From Desulfobacter postgatei 2ac9 (lineage in GTDB: Bacteria > Desulfobacterota > Desulfobacteria > Desulfobacterales > Desulfobacteraceae): 64,000 nt of DNA. Positions within the stretch are counted from its first letter, which is position 1, and every line of letters begins with the position of its first letter. Positions 1 through 8,511 of the stretch are shown piece by piece. Both the position numbers and the translations under genes were made by a program. The notes under the pieces were generated by a model, which worked only from the letters and a program-made list of their open reading frames with translations, was not told where the DNA came from and did not search any database. Where the stretch lies: positions 2,412,279-2,476,278 of the forward strand of contig NZ_CM001488.1 of the NCBI RefSeq assembly GCF_000233695.2. Direction: 5' to 3'.

Positions 1-330
1 TGTAATATCAAAATAAAGCCTACCCCTATGATAAAGAATTTTGCCATACTCCAGAATGTGGTTGCGCAAATCGGGGTTAGTTAGAGTTTCAAAATGAAGG
101 CAGTACAAAAAAATATAGGAAACAGGGTTTCTTCTTACCAAATAGTTATGGATTTTTTCTACAAGTTCTGACGTCACTTTTAATCCGCTGATCGCAAGAT
201 CTATATCCGAGCCTGGTTTTTCGTTTCCCATGGCTCTGGAGCCGAACACGATAACTTTTTCAATCTCCGGATAGGCTGAAAAAATTTCTATCAGCTGGCT
301 GATTGTTTTCTGAGGCAGGTTAATATGCTT
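1..330 (-). pseudogene. MNT-type nucleotidyltransferase, 5' end disrupted, runs off left edge
   Basis: Reading the minus strand from about 330 to the edge gives a protein with the nucleotidyltransferase signature GSRAMG followed by SDIDLAI, the metal-binding G-S-x10-D-x-D core of small antitoxin-like nucleotidyltransferases. The reading frame stays open to the window edge. It lies just downstream of the HEPN-type partner gene at 1468-1869, and an IS630 element now sits between the two. No ATG or GTG start in frame lies between the insertion site and the conserved domain. The start codon was therefore either lost on insertion or is a rare codon such as ATT. Known family role: the partner in HEPN/MNT toxin-antitoxin pairs, where the nucleotidyltransferase neutralises the HEPN protein. 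Whether it is still expressed is unclear. Confidence 0.7.
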
Positions 331-335
331 AAGTA

Positions 336-1451
336 GGTGGACAAATATAATTCCTGTATAATCTTGCTTTGCAACAAATCATTGTTTTTTTAAATTTGCA
401 TAGCAAGGATATCAGATGAGACGTACGGGTAAAAAATTTATTTCTCCAATTGAGCCGTTGGCATTAAAATGGCTGTCACTTATTGAATTTTCGGATGAAG
501 AGTCAAACCGTACTAAACTCAGGGCTCAAGCAATCCGATTGAGCAACTCTGGGTATAGTATCAGTCAGATTTCACAAATATGTTTGACCACTCAGGAAAC
601 AGTTTCGAAGTGGATTGATGGATGGGAAAAATATCAATTTGACTCTTTAATTGATAAACCACGTTCTGGAAGAACGCCGCTGATCCATAGTGAGATGCAT
701 GATGAAGTTATTGATATTGTGAAGAAAAATCCAAGACAACTTAAAAGTGCCATTACTGAAATACAGGAAAAATTTGGTAAAAAAGTCAGCGTAAAAACCC
801 TGAAACGGATTATAAAAAAAAAACTGCGTTGGTGTCGAGGACGGAAATCTCTCAAAAGCAAACGCAATGAGAACGAGTTCAGGGAAGCGCAAAAGGAAAT
901 TGAAATCTTGAAAGATGAAGATCAGGCAAATATCATTGACTTGTATTATTTTGATGAATCTGGCTTTACCGGCGTGCCTGAGATTCCATATGCCTGGCAA
1001 GATGAGGATGAGCAGCTTTTGCTTCCGAGTGGAAAAACCTCAAGAATCAATGTGTTGGGATTCTTGAATAAGCAAAATGATTTCTTTCCTTGCGTTTTTG
1101 ACTGCTCAGTTACTTCAGATATTGTAACCGCCTGCTTTGATGCGTTTTCACGTTACATAACAAAAAGAACCATTGTTGTTCTGGATAATGCTCCAATACA
1201 TCACAGCGCCATTTTTAAATCTCAAATTGGGACATGGGAAGAAAGAGGCCTTTTTCTATACTTTATCCCCAAATATTCACCGGAGTTGAATCTGATTGAA
1301 ATTTTATGGAAACATATCAAGTACTTTTGGCTATCAACATCTGCTTATAAAGGATTTGAATTTTTGAAAACTGAGTTGAATAATATATTGGCAAGCGTCG
1401 GTAAGGAATTTACAATTTCGTTTTCTTAACCTGGATTTATATTTGTCCATG
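336..1451 (+). mobile_element. IS630-family insertion sequence with TA target duplication
   Basis: The element is 1116 bp. Its ends carry matching inverted repeats: TGGACAAATATAA starts 2 bp inside the left end, and the same 13 bases occur in inverse at the right end. They are flanked by TA at 334-335 and TA at 1452-1453, the dinucleotide target duplication typical of IS630/Tc1-mariner elements. It encodes one full-length DDE transposase. It has inserted between the two genes of a minus-strand nucleotidyltransferase/HEPN pair. Confidence 0.88.
416..1429 (+). CDS. IS630-family transposase
   Basis: This is a DDE transposase of 337 residues, normal length for IS630. The N-terminal third holds a helix-turn-helix region (ISQISQICLTTQETVSKWI), then a winged-helix/homeodomain-like part. 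The catalytic domain shows the first Asp in YFDESGF, the second in VVLDNAPIHH and the Glu in SPELNLIEILWKHIK, the usual IS630 DDE arrangement. The frame is intact with no stop, so the element may be active. It starts about 80 bp inside the left inverted repeat and ends 22 bp before the right end. The sequence is AT-richer than the downstream chromosomal genes, as expected for a mobile element. Confidence 0.92.
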   Translation: MRRTGKKFISPIEPLALKWLSLIEFSDEESNRTKLRAQAIRLSNSGYSISQISQICLTTQETVSKWIDGWEKYQFDSLIDKPRSGRTPLIHSEMHDEVIDIVKKNPRQLKSAITEIQEKFGKKVSVKTLKRIIKKKLRWCRGRKSLKSKRNENEFREAQKEIEILKDEDQANIIDLYYFDESGFTGVPEIPYAWQDEDEQLLLPSGKTSRINVLGFLNKQNDFFPCVFDCSVTSDIVTACFDAFSRYITKRTIVVLDNAPIHHSAIFKSQIGTWEERGLFLYFIPKYSPELNLIEILWKHIKYFWLSTSAYKGFEFLKTELNNILASVGKEFTISFS

Positions 1452-1467
1452 TACTTACCAGTCACTC

Positions 1468-1869
1468 CTACTCCTGCGCTTTAAACCATTGTACAAGGGC
1501 TTTAACTGGTGACGCATATTCATATTTAATTGATCTATACGCCTCGGAAGCAATTTTTTCGTCATATGTGTGGGACAGCAGGTTTCTTTTCCCCAGCATA
1601 TCCAGCCATATTTCTCCAGCTGAAATAAGTTGATACTGAAAGGCCTGCTTGATTACATCCCTTGGGAATTGGCAAGCTACACCTTGTGCTTCAAGATAAT
1701 CCTTCATGGTTTTCCAGGAAAGATCAAATGTGAATTCAAAGCTTTGAATGATTCCCTGCTGTTCAATATCACTCGGCGTTTTAATAGCCAACCCCCGTTG
1801 TAATTGTTCAAAGGCTTTGTTTAAATTTTGAAATCGCTGCCGCCACCGGATGTTTTTAAAATTATCCAT
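1468..1869 (-). CDS. HI0074-type nucleotidyltransferase substrate-binding (HEPN-fold) protein
   Basis: A 133-residue helical protein of the HI0074 family, the partner of small nucleotidyltransferases. The C-terminal half shows RNLLSH, an R-x4-H motif of the kind found in HEPN ribonuclease toxins, in the usual context (KRNLLSHTYDE). HI0074-like proteins form a helical bundle that binds the nucleotidyltransferase, and the pair is often interpreted as a toxin-antitoxin module. The cognate nucleotidyltransferase lies next in the same orientation (1-330), but the IS630 element at 336-1451 now separates them. If the HEPN gene is transcribed from its own promoter above 1870, the insertion would uncouple it from its partner. 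Function is assigned by family, not shown. Confidence 0.85.
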   Translation of the reverse strand: MDNFKNIRWRQRFQNLNKAFEQLQRGLAIKTPSDIEQQGIIQSFEFTFDLSWKTMKDYLEAQGVACQFPRDVIKQAFQYQLISAGEIWLDMLGKRNLLSHTYDEKIASEAYRSIKYEYASPVKALVQWFKAQE

Positions 1870-2011
1870 CTACCCTCTTATTATACATTATTGTGGTTCA
1901 CTTCACTTTTTTTTGTAGATTATAAATTTTGGCACAAGTTATCAACCCCCAAAAAGGCAAACTTCGAATTCCGGGACAGCATACGTAATTCCATCCACAA
2001 GTTAAAACAGA

Positions 2012-2087
2012 AGAGGTCAGACTCGATATTTTGATATTCTACTGAGATCAAATCCATATGGCAAGAAAACCAAGATTACATTATTGA
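2012..2087 (+). pseudogene. 5' remnant of a RAYT (REP-associated tyrosine) transposase
   Basis: An ATG at 2058 starts the peptide MARKPRLHY and then meets TGA at 2085. MARKPRLHY is the characteristic N-terminus of IS200-like REP-associated transposases (usually continuing to a PGALYHV-like motif). The 45 bases before it (ggtcagactcgatatttt followed by an imperfect palindrome) resemble the leader usually found before such genes. Everything after residue 9 has been replaced by unrelated sequence. A second, longer RAYT remnant lies at 62279-62640. Confidence 0.5.
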
Positions 2088-2274
2088 TGCCGGGTTTAAA
2101 GGCGAGATCCTCCGCACCCATGCCACCAAAGCCCTGCTGCCCCCCATGCTCCGGGGTGCCATGTCTTTTTCTTCCCGGTTCGACGCTCGGATCCGGGACA
2201 TGCAAGCCCGGGTCGACGACCCGTCCCCGTCGAAATTCCGCTGCACCTGCTGTCAGACAGCGAAACGCAACATG
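2080..2274 (+). pseudogene. Possible fragment of an MBL-fold/beta-CASP RNA-processing protein
   Basis: The frame beginning at 2080 reads IIDAGFKGEILRTHATKALL and continues with PPMLRGAMSFSSRFDARIR before losing coherence. The pattern GFKG-I-x-T-x-AT-x-LLPxML resembles the segment of metallo-beta-lactamase/beta-CASP RNA exonucleases that usually reads GF(K/R)GxIYxTxATxDL. There is no start codon and both ends are missing. GC content rises sharply here relative to the preceding 100 bp. The match is from memory of the family only, so it is offered with low confidence. The rest of 1870-2430 shows no convincing gene. Confidence 0.28.
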
Positions 2275-2464
2275 AGCCAAAATTTTAATGCGTTTGCTCT
2301 GCTGACCATATTTCATGCTCTTGATAATCTTTTCATTTTTTGCTATATTTTCTCGGTAAAAAAAAGAAAGTTCCTATCCGTAAAAAGGGGGCATGTTCCT
2401 GTAATCTCAGGTCATTCCCTGGGCCGTTTTTCAAATGCCTTCAATATTTAAAGGAGTTTTATCC

Positions 2465-3385
2465 ATGCTTTACCTGACCCCCAAAAAAATGACCCTGGCC
2501 GCATTTGCCGCGGCCGCTCTTTTTCTGTTCACCGCCTTTGCGGAGGTGGCCGACGCCAAGTCCCGTTCCGGGGGGCGCTCTTTTAAAAGGCCCTCCCAGA
2601 CCTCGAGGCAATCCACCCAGGCTGTTCAGCAAAAGCCTGCGGCCTCACCCCGGGCCCCCATGTCCGGCGGCTCCTCTTTGATGCGGGGGCTGGCCGGCGG
2701 CATCATGGGCGGAGTCCTGGGCGGCCTGCTCTTTGGTGGCCTGGCCCACGGCATGGGCATGGGCGGACTGGGCGGCAGCGGCATCGGGCTGTTTGAGATT
2801 CTTCTGATGGCGGGACTGGCATATGCGGCCTTTCGGATATTTACCAGGAAAAAGGCCCTGGCCGGCCATGGAAGCAATGAGGCCCCCGCGGCCGCCGGTT
2901 TTTTCTCCGGCAGTCCCGGACAAACCGACCCGGAGGCGGATCCCCTGGTCATGGGGGTCAAGGAAATCTGGGCGGTGTATCCCTCCTTTGATCCCGAAGG
3001 GTTCAAGGAAACGGCCCAAGACCTCTTCTTCAAGGTCCAGGCGGGCTGGACCCGGCGGGATACGGCGGTCCTGGACCCCTATGTGGGAGAGCAGCTTCTG
3101 GCAGAATATGACCGCCATTTCCGGGAAATGCGGGAGCAGGGCGTGATCAACCGGCTGGAAAATATTGCGGTGCGCAGCGTGGACCTTACGGCTGCAGGGG
3201 TGGACGGTCCTGAGATGTTCGTCACGGTCCGGTTTTTGGCCAACCTTCTGGACTACACTGTTGACGAAGCCACGGACCGCGTGGTTTCCGGAAATCCGGA
3301 CACCGTTGTCAAGTTCAGGGAAGAGTGGACCTTTGCGGCCCCGGCCGGGATCCCGTCCTGGAAGCTTGAGGGCATCGGGTCCTGA
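2465..3385 (+). CDS. Tim44-like domain protein, membrane-associated
   Basis: A 306-residue protein. The start at 2465 is chosen because AAAGGAG lies 8 bases upstream; an in-frame ATG at 2435 has no such site. The order is: signal peptide or membrane segment (about residues 8-30), a basic Ser/Arg/Gln-rich linker, a very Gly/Met-rich hydrophobic stretch with GG repeats (about 65-105), a second membrane segment (about 110-125), and from about 160 to the end a Tim44-like domain (MGVKEIWAVYPSFDPEGF, FREEWTF). Bacterial Tim44-like proteins are of unclear function; the domain binds membranes in mitochondrial Tim44. The next gene follows after 175 bp. Family assignment is good, function unknown. Confidence 0.8.
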   Translation: MLYLTPKKMTLAAFAAAALFLFTAFAEVADAKSRSGGRSFKRPSQTSRQSTQAVQQKPAASPRAPMSGGSSLMRGLAGGIMGGVLGGLLFGGLAHGMGMGGLGGSGIGLFEILLMAGLAYAAFRIFTRKKALAGHGSNEAPAAAGFFSGSPGQTDPEADPLVMGVKEIWAVYPSFDPEGFKETAQDLFFKVQAGWTRRDTAVLDPYVGEQLLAEYDRHFREMREQGVINRLENIAVRSVDLTAAGVDGPEMFVTVRFLANLLDYTVDEATDRVVSGNPDTVVKFREEWTFAAPAGIPSWKLEGIGS

Positions 3386-3560
3386 CCCGGATCTGGTCAG
3401 GGGGGCAGATGCCTGCCTTTCTCTGCCCCTGGATGCAGACCTGCTGGCAGCACAGATTCTGGTGGTCCAGCGGAAAGGCGCCCACAGACTTCTTGGCCGG
3501 CGTGAGCCGCCCTTTTCCGAAACCCATAAATCCTTTGACCCCTGTTACGGACAATATCAC

Positions 3561-4625
3561 ATGATTCTGCTCTTTGCATATCTCTTCCTGGCCCTGGGGG
3601 TCTCCTTCATATGTTCAATCCTGGAGTCGGTCCTGCTTTCCACTCCCCAGACCTTTCTGATGGTCAGTCAGGACGAGGGGCACAAGTGGGCCGAGGCCTT
3701 CACCGAGTTTAAAAAAAACATTGACAAGCCCTTGTCCGCCATCCTCTCCTTAAACACTGCCGCCCACACAATCGGGGCTGCCGGCGTGGGAGCCCAGGCA
3801 GTCAAAATTTTCGGTGAGGCCTCGTTCGGATGGATTTCCGCACTTCTGACCCTTCTGATCCTCGTCTTCACTGAGATTATCCCCAAAACCATCGGGGCCC
3901 AGTATTGGAGCAAGCTATCCAGGGTTTCAACGGCCGGAATTCATGCTGTCATCTTCATGACCTATCCGCTGGTCTTCATCTCCGCTGCCATCACTAAACT
4001 GATATCAACCTCCGGAAATGTTCGGAGTACCAGCCGTGAAGAGATTGCAGCCCTGGCAAGCATTGGGGTCGATGAGGGGATCTTTTCGGAAAAAGAGTAT
4101 AAAATCATTCAGAATATTCTGAAGCTCAAAAACGTTAAAGTTAAAGAGATCATGACCCCAAGGGTCGTGGTGACTGCGGCTGACGAAAGTCTGACCCTGA
4201 AGGAGTTTCTGGCAAGCAAAAACTATTTGAAATTTTCCAGAATCCCTGTATATGCCGAAAAGCCCGAGAATATTAAAGGATACGTATTCCGGCAGACCGT
4301 ATTTGAAAAACTGGCCGAAAACCGGCATGACCTGACTCTCAGGGATATCAAAAGGGAGATCCTCATTATTCCCTCTACATCTGCCCTATTCTCGCTGTGG
4401 GAGAAACTATTGGAAAGCAAGGAACATATCGCCCTCCTCGTCGACGAATACGGCGGGCTGGACGGAGTCGTTACCATGGAAGATATTATTGAAACCCTTC
4501 TGGGACTTGAAATCATAGACGAGAAAGATACCATCACCGACATGCGCAAATATGCCAGAGAACGTTGGGAAACGCGGCAGGCCAAGTATAACCTGCTGGA
4601 CCGTCTGGACTCTGGCAAAGATTGA
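3561..4625 (+). CDS. CNNM/CorC-type transporter-associated protein (DUF21 plus CBS pair)
   Basis: A 354-residue membrane protein. The start at 3561 is where the first membrane helix begins (MILLFAYLFLALGVSF); the frame is open further upstream, but that part overlaps the end of the Tim44-like gene and is not protein-like. Residues 1-175 form the four-helix CNNM (DUF21) domain, with the conserved TEIIPKTIGA. A CBS-domain pair follows, marked by VKEIMTPRVVV and by LLVDEYGGLDGVVTMEDIIETLLG, both typical of the hemolysin C/CorC family. The C-terminal CorC_HlyC cap seen in longer members is absent. Members are implicated in Mg2+ or Co2+ handling. No strong ribosome-binding site was seen, so the start could shift slightly. 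Confidence 0.85.
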   Translation: MILLFAYLFLALGVSFICSILESVLLSTPQTFLMVSQDEGHKWAEAFTEFKKNIDKPLSAILSLNTAAHTIGAAGVGAQAVKIFGEASFGWISALLTLLILVFTEIIPKTIGAQYWSKLSRVSTAGIHAVIFMTYPLVFISAAITKLISTSGNVRSTSREEIAALASIGVDEGIFSEKEYKIIQNILKLKNVKVKEIMTPRVVVTAADESLTLKEFLASKNYLKFSRIPVYAEKPENIKGYVFRQTVFEKLAENRHDLTLRDIKREILIIPSTSALFSLWEKLLESKEHIALLVDEYGGLDGVVTMEDIIETLLGLEIIDEKDTITDMRKYARERWETRQAKYNLLDRLDSGKD

Positions 4626-4639
4626 CCCGGGCGATGGCT

Positions 4640-4790
4640 CAGATCTGCCACCCAGAACCTTGTACAAATTGACCAGGTTGCTGAGCCAGGCCAGGCAGAT
4701 GATGATGCCACCCTGTTCGGAGACAAAAAGGGTCCCCTGGGAATCCAGGACCGAAAGGAAATTATTCACGCCTGAAATGGATCTGGGCTG
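4640..4790 (-). pseudogene. C-terminal remnant of a TolC/NodT-type outer-membrane efflux protein
   Basis: On the minus strand about 50 codons read SGVNNFLSVLDSQGTLF and end in SNLVNLYKVLGG. This matches the highly characteristic C-terminal pattern of RND-type outer-membrane factors (usually G-x2-x-FLxVLDAQRxLF ... LVxLYKALGGGW). The start, all other parts of the barrel and the terminal GGW are missing. It lies downstream of the CNNM gene in opposite orientation, in a 334-bp stretch (4626-4959) with no intact gene. The rest of that stretch shows no recognisable coding sequence. Confidence 0.55.
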
Positions 4791-4959
4791 ATGGTGCTTA
4801 TTCCGGCAACCGTAGAATGACTAATTTTTAAACAGGCGCTTAAAATACTTCCTGAAAACACAAAACCGATTAATATTGTGCAGCTATTTGAAAAGATTCC
4901 TGTCTTAGGACGGACTCATGGGGAGAAAAAGGGCTTAATGGCGAAGGAATTGTACATCC

Positions 4960-5898
4960 ATGACATTTAAACCATCCATAGCGTTTAGGGCCAAGGCCAA
5001 AGCCGGGGAGGCAATGGTGGAGGCTTTTTTTAAAAAAAACGGAAAGCAGCTGGGTGTGAATCTTCATACCCATGAAGGACCGCCACTTATTTCGTGGGCC
5101 AAAATAGGATCGGACAAAAAAGAGACGTTGGTTCTGATTCATGGGTTTGGAGACAGAAAAGAAAGTTTTTATTTTATTTCAGAATTTTTAAAAGAAAAGC
5201 TAAATCTCATCATCCCGGATTTGCCTGGATTTGGAAATTCCGGTATGGACCCGCAACTTGTTTATAGTCTGGATAATTATACAGATTGGTTCGGGCGATT
5301 TATTGAACAAACCGGACTGGACTCTTTCCATCTTGCCGGTTGTTCCATGGGGGGTGCCATTGCCGTAAAGCTTGCGGCCCAATTCCCTTCCAAAGTCAAA
5401 TCCTTATCTTTGGTGGACCCGGCCGGTTTTTACCTGCCCGGCAAACACTCTGTTTACGATGAGGCGGTGGCCGGATCCAATATTTTTCATATAAATTCTC
5501 CCGAGGATTTCGAAACCTTACAATCCAGAATTTTTAAAAAAAGCCCGCCGCTTCCTGCTTGTGTCAGGGAGTATATGATTTTGAAGGCCATAGGGGACCG
5601 GCAGTGGTTTGCCAAAATATTTGATGAATTGATGGATATGGAGTCAATAAAGTCCGGCACAATATCCCTGGAACAGGCCTCGTTAAACCATCTTTGCAAA
5701 GATATGACCATGCCTGTCATGCTGTTTTGGGGGCGCCATGATTCTCTTTTGCCGTGGGAAACAGCGCCGTTTGTAAATGAGTTGCTTCCCCGTTCACAGG
5801 TTCATATATTTGATGAATATGGCCACGCGCCCCATTTGGAAGGCCCCCGGAAACTGGCCGAGCGCATGCTGGATTTCATCAGGGATGAAAAAATATGA
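4960..5898 (+). CDS. Alpha/beta-fold hydrolase
   Basis: A 312-residue alpha/beta hydrolase of the MhpC/epoxide-hydrolase-like group. Visible motifs are the oxyanion-hole loop LIHGFGDRKESF, the nucleophile elbow GCSMGG (Ser nucleophile), the acid in FWGRHDSLLP and the catalytic His in EYGHAPHLEGP, in the canonical order. The lid region contains a helical insert (about residues 175-240). There is no signal peptide, so it is probably cytoplasmic. It overlaps the next gene by 4 bases (ATGA), implying translational coupling to the Nudix hydrolase. The substrate cannot be told from sequence. Confidence 0.87.
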   Translation: MTFKPSIAFRAKAKAGEAMVEAFFKKNGKQLGVNLHTHEGPPLISWAKIGSDKKETLVLIHGFGDRKESFYFISEFLKEKLNLIIPDLPGFGNSGMDPQLVYSLDNYTDWFGRFIEQTGLDSFHLAGCSMGGAIAVKLAAQFPSKVKSLSLVDPAGFYLPGKHSVYDEAVAGSNIFHINSPEDFETLQSRIFKKSPPLPACVREYMILKAIGDRQWFAKIFDELMDMESIKSGTISLEQASLNHLCKDMTMPVMLFWGRHDSLLPWETAPFVNELLPRSQVHIFDEYGHAPHLEGPRKLAERMLDFIRDEKI

Positions 5899-6341
5899 CC
5901 CCCCCACCTGACAGCCGCCCCATACAATATCCTCTCCGCCCCGCCCTTGCCGTGGGCGCCGTTGTATTCAAAGACAACAGGGTGTTGCTGGTCAAACGGG
6001 GGAACCCTCCGGCCAGAGGCGTCTGGGCAATACCCGGCGGCAGTGTGGAATTGGGAGAAACCCTTCAAAAAGCGGCTGAAAGGGAAGTTTTAGAGGAAAC
6101 CGGCATTGTCATCAAGGCCGGGGAACCCGTATTGTCATTTGAATCCATTCACAGGGATGACAATGATCGGGTCAGGTTTCATTATTATATTGTGGATCTT
6201 GCAGCCACTTATATCAGTGGAGAGCCCTCTCCCGGAGATGATGCCCTGGATGCCGGGTGGATCTCCGGAGAAGCGCTTGGTCGTCTTAACGTCAATCCCA
6301 TCACCCTTAAACTTCTTCGCCAGACCTTCAACTTCCGATAA
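5895..6341 (+). CDS. Nudix hydrolase
   Basis: A 148-residue protein with a complete Nudix box: GGSVELGETLQKAAEREV continuing into LEETGI, which satisfies G-x5-E-x7-REUxEExGU. The N-terminus (YPLRPALAVGAVVFKDNRVLLVKRG) and the WAIPGG stretch place it among ADP-ribose pyrophosphatase/MutT-like proteins. It hydrolyses a nucleoside diphosphate linked to another moiety; the substrate is unknown. The gene starts inside the stop of the alpha/beta hydrolase (ATGA overlap), so the two form an operon. It converges on the sirtuin gene, another enzyme of NAD/ADP-ribose chemistry, but on the opposite strand. Confidence 0.9.
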   Translation: MTPPPDSRPIQYPLRPALAVGAVVFKDNRVLLVKRGNPPARGVWAIPGGSVELGETLQKAAEREVLEETGIVIKAGEPVLSFESIHRDDNDRVRFHYYIVDLAATYISGEPSPGDDALDAGWISGEALGRLNVNPITLKLLRQTFNFR

Positions 6342-6346
6342 CCGCC

Positions 6347-6383
6347 ATGGGCTGACCTGGTCTATTACCCAGGCTCAACCCAT
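6347..6383. repeat. REP-like imperfect palindrome, family B, copy 1
   Basis: Arms ATGGGCTGACCTGG (6347-6360) and CCCAGGCTCAACCCAT (6368-6383) pair with one bulge and one mismatch around a 7-base loop. It lies between converging genes, so it could also serve as a bidirectional transcription end. A second copy with the same CCAGGTCAGCCCATGGC core occurs at 20143-20180, which suggests a dispersed palindromic repeat. Confidence 0.5.
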
Positions 6384-6400
6384 AACAAAACATGAACGTC

Positions 6401-7219
6401 TTATGGTTCCCAAAGGGAGAGCAGTTCGGGTAAAAATTTACCCCCGGGTCCGTCAAGGACAATTCCCCGGTCGTGCCCGGCGGCAAACTGCCTGAAGGGA
6501 TTATCGCTGAGGTTGATGTCCACAATGACCGCTTCAGGATTTCGGGCGACCATCATGCCGATCTGCATGGGAAGGTTTGTGGCGCCTGCTGTGCCCACCA
6601 CCAGGAGAAGATCGGTGGATGTGGCCCATCCCATCGCGGATTCGGCCTTGTACCAGGTTTCGTTGTAACATTCATCAAACCACAGGATATGGGGCCGGGC
6701 AAGGCTGCCGCACCTGGGGCAGGTCAGCAGTTTTTTTTCTTCCTCAGTAACCGGCTGGTCTTTTTTCTTATCTACGATGCCCTCCGGGAATTCAAAAAGC
6801 CTTGGGGTGCATTCTCCTGCACACCGTGTATAATTAATGTTCCCGTGGATCTGAAAGGTTCGTTCAAGGCTGTTGCCGGCCCGTAAATGAAGACCGTCCA
6901 CATTCTGGGTGATCAGACAGAATCTGTCTTTGAAAAGTTCTTCCATCCGGGCAATGGCATGGTGACCTGAATTGGGTTTTGCATTTTTACACACGGTATG
7001 CCGGTAAAGGTACCAGGCCCAGACTTCCCAAGGGTTTTGGGTAAACATGCTGTGGGTGGCCATCTCTTCGGGCCGGTACTCTCTGGACCCCACAGTCCAG
7101 TACCCTTCAGGCCCCCGGAATGTCGGGATGCCGCTTTCAGCTGAAATCCCGGCCCCGGTTAAAACGGTGATCCGTTTGTTGTTATCCTTAAACGGCTCAA
7201 GCAGCTTGGCTGTATCCAT
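6401..7219 (-). CDS. Sir2-family NAD-dependent protein deacylase
   Basis: A 272-residue sirtuin. The NAD-binding motif GAGISAESGIPTFRG is at residues 22-36, the catalytic segment TQNVDGLHLRAG with HGNI follows, and four zinc ligands are visible as C-x3-C (CAGEC) and C-x2-C (CPRCG). The stretch WAWYLYRH carries the Tyr-x-x-Arg pair that marks class III (CobB/SIRT5-like) sirtuins, known for removing succinyl or malonyl groups besides acetyl. A roughly 25-residue charged insert (VDKKKDQPVTEEEKK) sits between the zinc cysteine pairs. It lies in the same orientation as, and 106 bp from, the RlmN-type gene. Specificity is inference from the motif. Confidence 0.9.
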   Translation of the reverse strand: MDTAKLLEPFKDNNKRITVLTGAGISAESGIPTFRGPEGYWTVGSREYRPEEMATHSMFTQNPWEVWAWYLYRHTVCKNAKPNSGHHAIARMEELFKDRFCLITQNVDGLHLRAGNSLERTFQIHGNINYTRCAGECTPRLFEFPEGIVDKKKDQPVTEEEKKLLTCPRCGSLARPHILWFDECYNETWYKAESAMGWATSTDLLLVVGTAGATNLPMQIGMMVARNPEAVIVDINLSDNPFRQFAAGHDRGIVLDGPGGKFLPELLSLWEP

Positions 7220-7325
7220 CTTCCTGCCTCCTTGTTTGTGTCAATTGATAAGTGTGATGCAAATACCTTTCTGTTGATCAAATTACATAACAAATTTATA
7301 TGATGATCGTCACGTTTAACCCATA

Positions 7326-8405
7326 TCAAATTTTTCCCAGCTGGCCGCATCCGGCACTGACGGACCTGCCTTTGCTCCATCTTTTGATTACAAAAATCCC
7401 TTTGTCGGTGAGCGTTTGGGCAAAGTCATGCATCTGTTCATCACTGGGGCTTTGATGGTCAAAACCGGTTACGGGGTTGTAGGGAATCAGATTCAGGCGC
7501 ACGGGCAACGGGTGGATGAAGCGGGCCAGCGCCTGGGCATGCTCCCTTGAGTCGTTTACCCCTTTGATCAGGATATATTCAAAAAGAAAGACCCCCCTTG
7601 GGGGCAGGGGGTACGCGTCAAGGCTTTTTTTCAGTGCAGCAAGGGGCCAGTGACGATTCACCGGCATCAGGGCTGACCGGGTGGCATCGTCCGGTCCGTT
7701 TATTGAGACTGCCAGGCGGATATTGGGCAGATTCATCAGTGCCAGGCGCTCAATCCCCGGCACCACGCCGCAGGTGGAGATGGTCATGTGGCGCAGGGCA
7801 ATATCGCATCCTTTCTGGCTGTTGAGCACCCTGACAGCAGTCATGACCGCATCAAAATTGTCAAATGGCTCTCCCATGCCCATAAAAACAATATTTTTTA
7901 TATCATGGCCAAGGAGATGCCGGGCATTAAACACCTGGCCCACAATTTCGGATGTTGTCAGGCTGCGTTTAAATCCCATGCGGGCGGTCTGGCAGAATTT
8001 GCATCCCATTTTGCATCCCACCTGGCTGGAGACGCAAAGGGTATTGTGCCGGGTCATGGGGATTATGACGGATTCAATGGCCAGTCCGTCGGACAGGCGG
8101 GTAATGAATTTAACCAGGCCCTCTTCTTCAATGGTTTTTTCCACCCGGCCGGGTAAAAGGCGGATTGCCTTTTCAAGCGCACTCCACAGCCTGGGAGATC
8201 CTTTGAACTCCGGGGCGTGGCCAATATCGGTCCCCCCTTTTTTAAACACTTCACGATACAGCGCTTCGGCATGAAAAGGCCCTTTGCCGTATTGTACCTG
8301 CATGACATTGACAAGTTTATCCAAGGGCAGGCCAAGGATATCTATCTTCTCTTCTTTCAGGGAGTTCATGAACTGACAGGTACCATTATAATTAATGTGC
8401 ATCAC
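7326..8405 (-). CDS. rlmN: RlmN/Cfr-family radical SAM rRNA methyltransferase
   Basis: A 359-residue radical SAM enzyme. The cluster motif is GCKMGCKFCQTARMG (C-x3-C-x2-C), then FMGMGEPFDN, and the C-terminal methyl-carrying cysteine lies in SAGCGQL. This is the RlmN/Cfr layout: C2-methylation of adenosine (A2503 in 23S rRNA and A37 in some tRNAs) through a methylated cysteine. Some motifs depart from textbook RlmN, such as MGEPFDN for the usual MGEPLLN and RWSKGRSVSAGCGQL for RxxxGxDIxAACGQL, so this may be a paralogue. The start is uncertain: GTG at 8405 or ATG at 8369, neither with a clear ribosome-binding site. It is divergent from terC. Confidence 0.82.
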   Translation of the reverse strand: MMHINYNGTCQFMNSLKEEKIDILGLPLDKLVNVMQVQYGKGPFHAEALYREVFKKGGTDIGHAPEFKGSPRLWSALEKAIRLLPGRVEKTIEEEGLVKFITRLSDGLAIESVIIPMTRHNTLCVSSQVGCKMGCKFCQTARMGFKRSLTTSEIVGQVFNARHLLGHDIKNIVFMGMGEPFDNFDAVMTAVRVLNSQKGCDIALRHMTISTCGVVPGIERLALMNLPNIRLAVSINGPDDATRSALMPVNRHWPLAALKKSLDAYPLPPRGVFLFEYILIKGVNDSREHAQALARFIHPLPVRLNLIPYNPVTGFDHQSPSDEQMHDFAQTLTDKGIFVIKRWSKGRSVSAGCGQLGKI

Positions 8406-8511
8406 TCTGATAAAATGTTTGTATTTGACACATCGTCATAGATTTACAATATTGATCAGGTTCAATCAATGATGAATTGAAAATAATACCCATACCATAG
8501 AGAGGAATGAA

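Noticed and set aside
3165-3560. N-terminal extension of the CNNM protein
   Set aside because: It overlaps the end of the Tim44-like gene and has Arg/Trp/Pro-rich shadow composition; the first CNNM helix starts at 3561.
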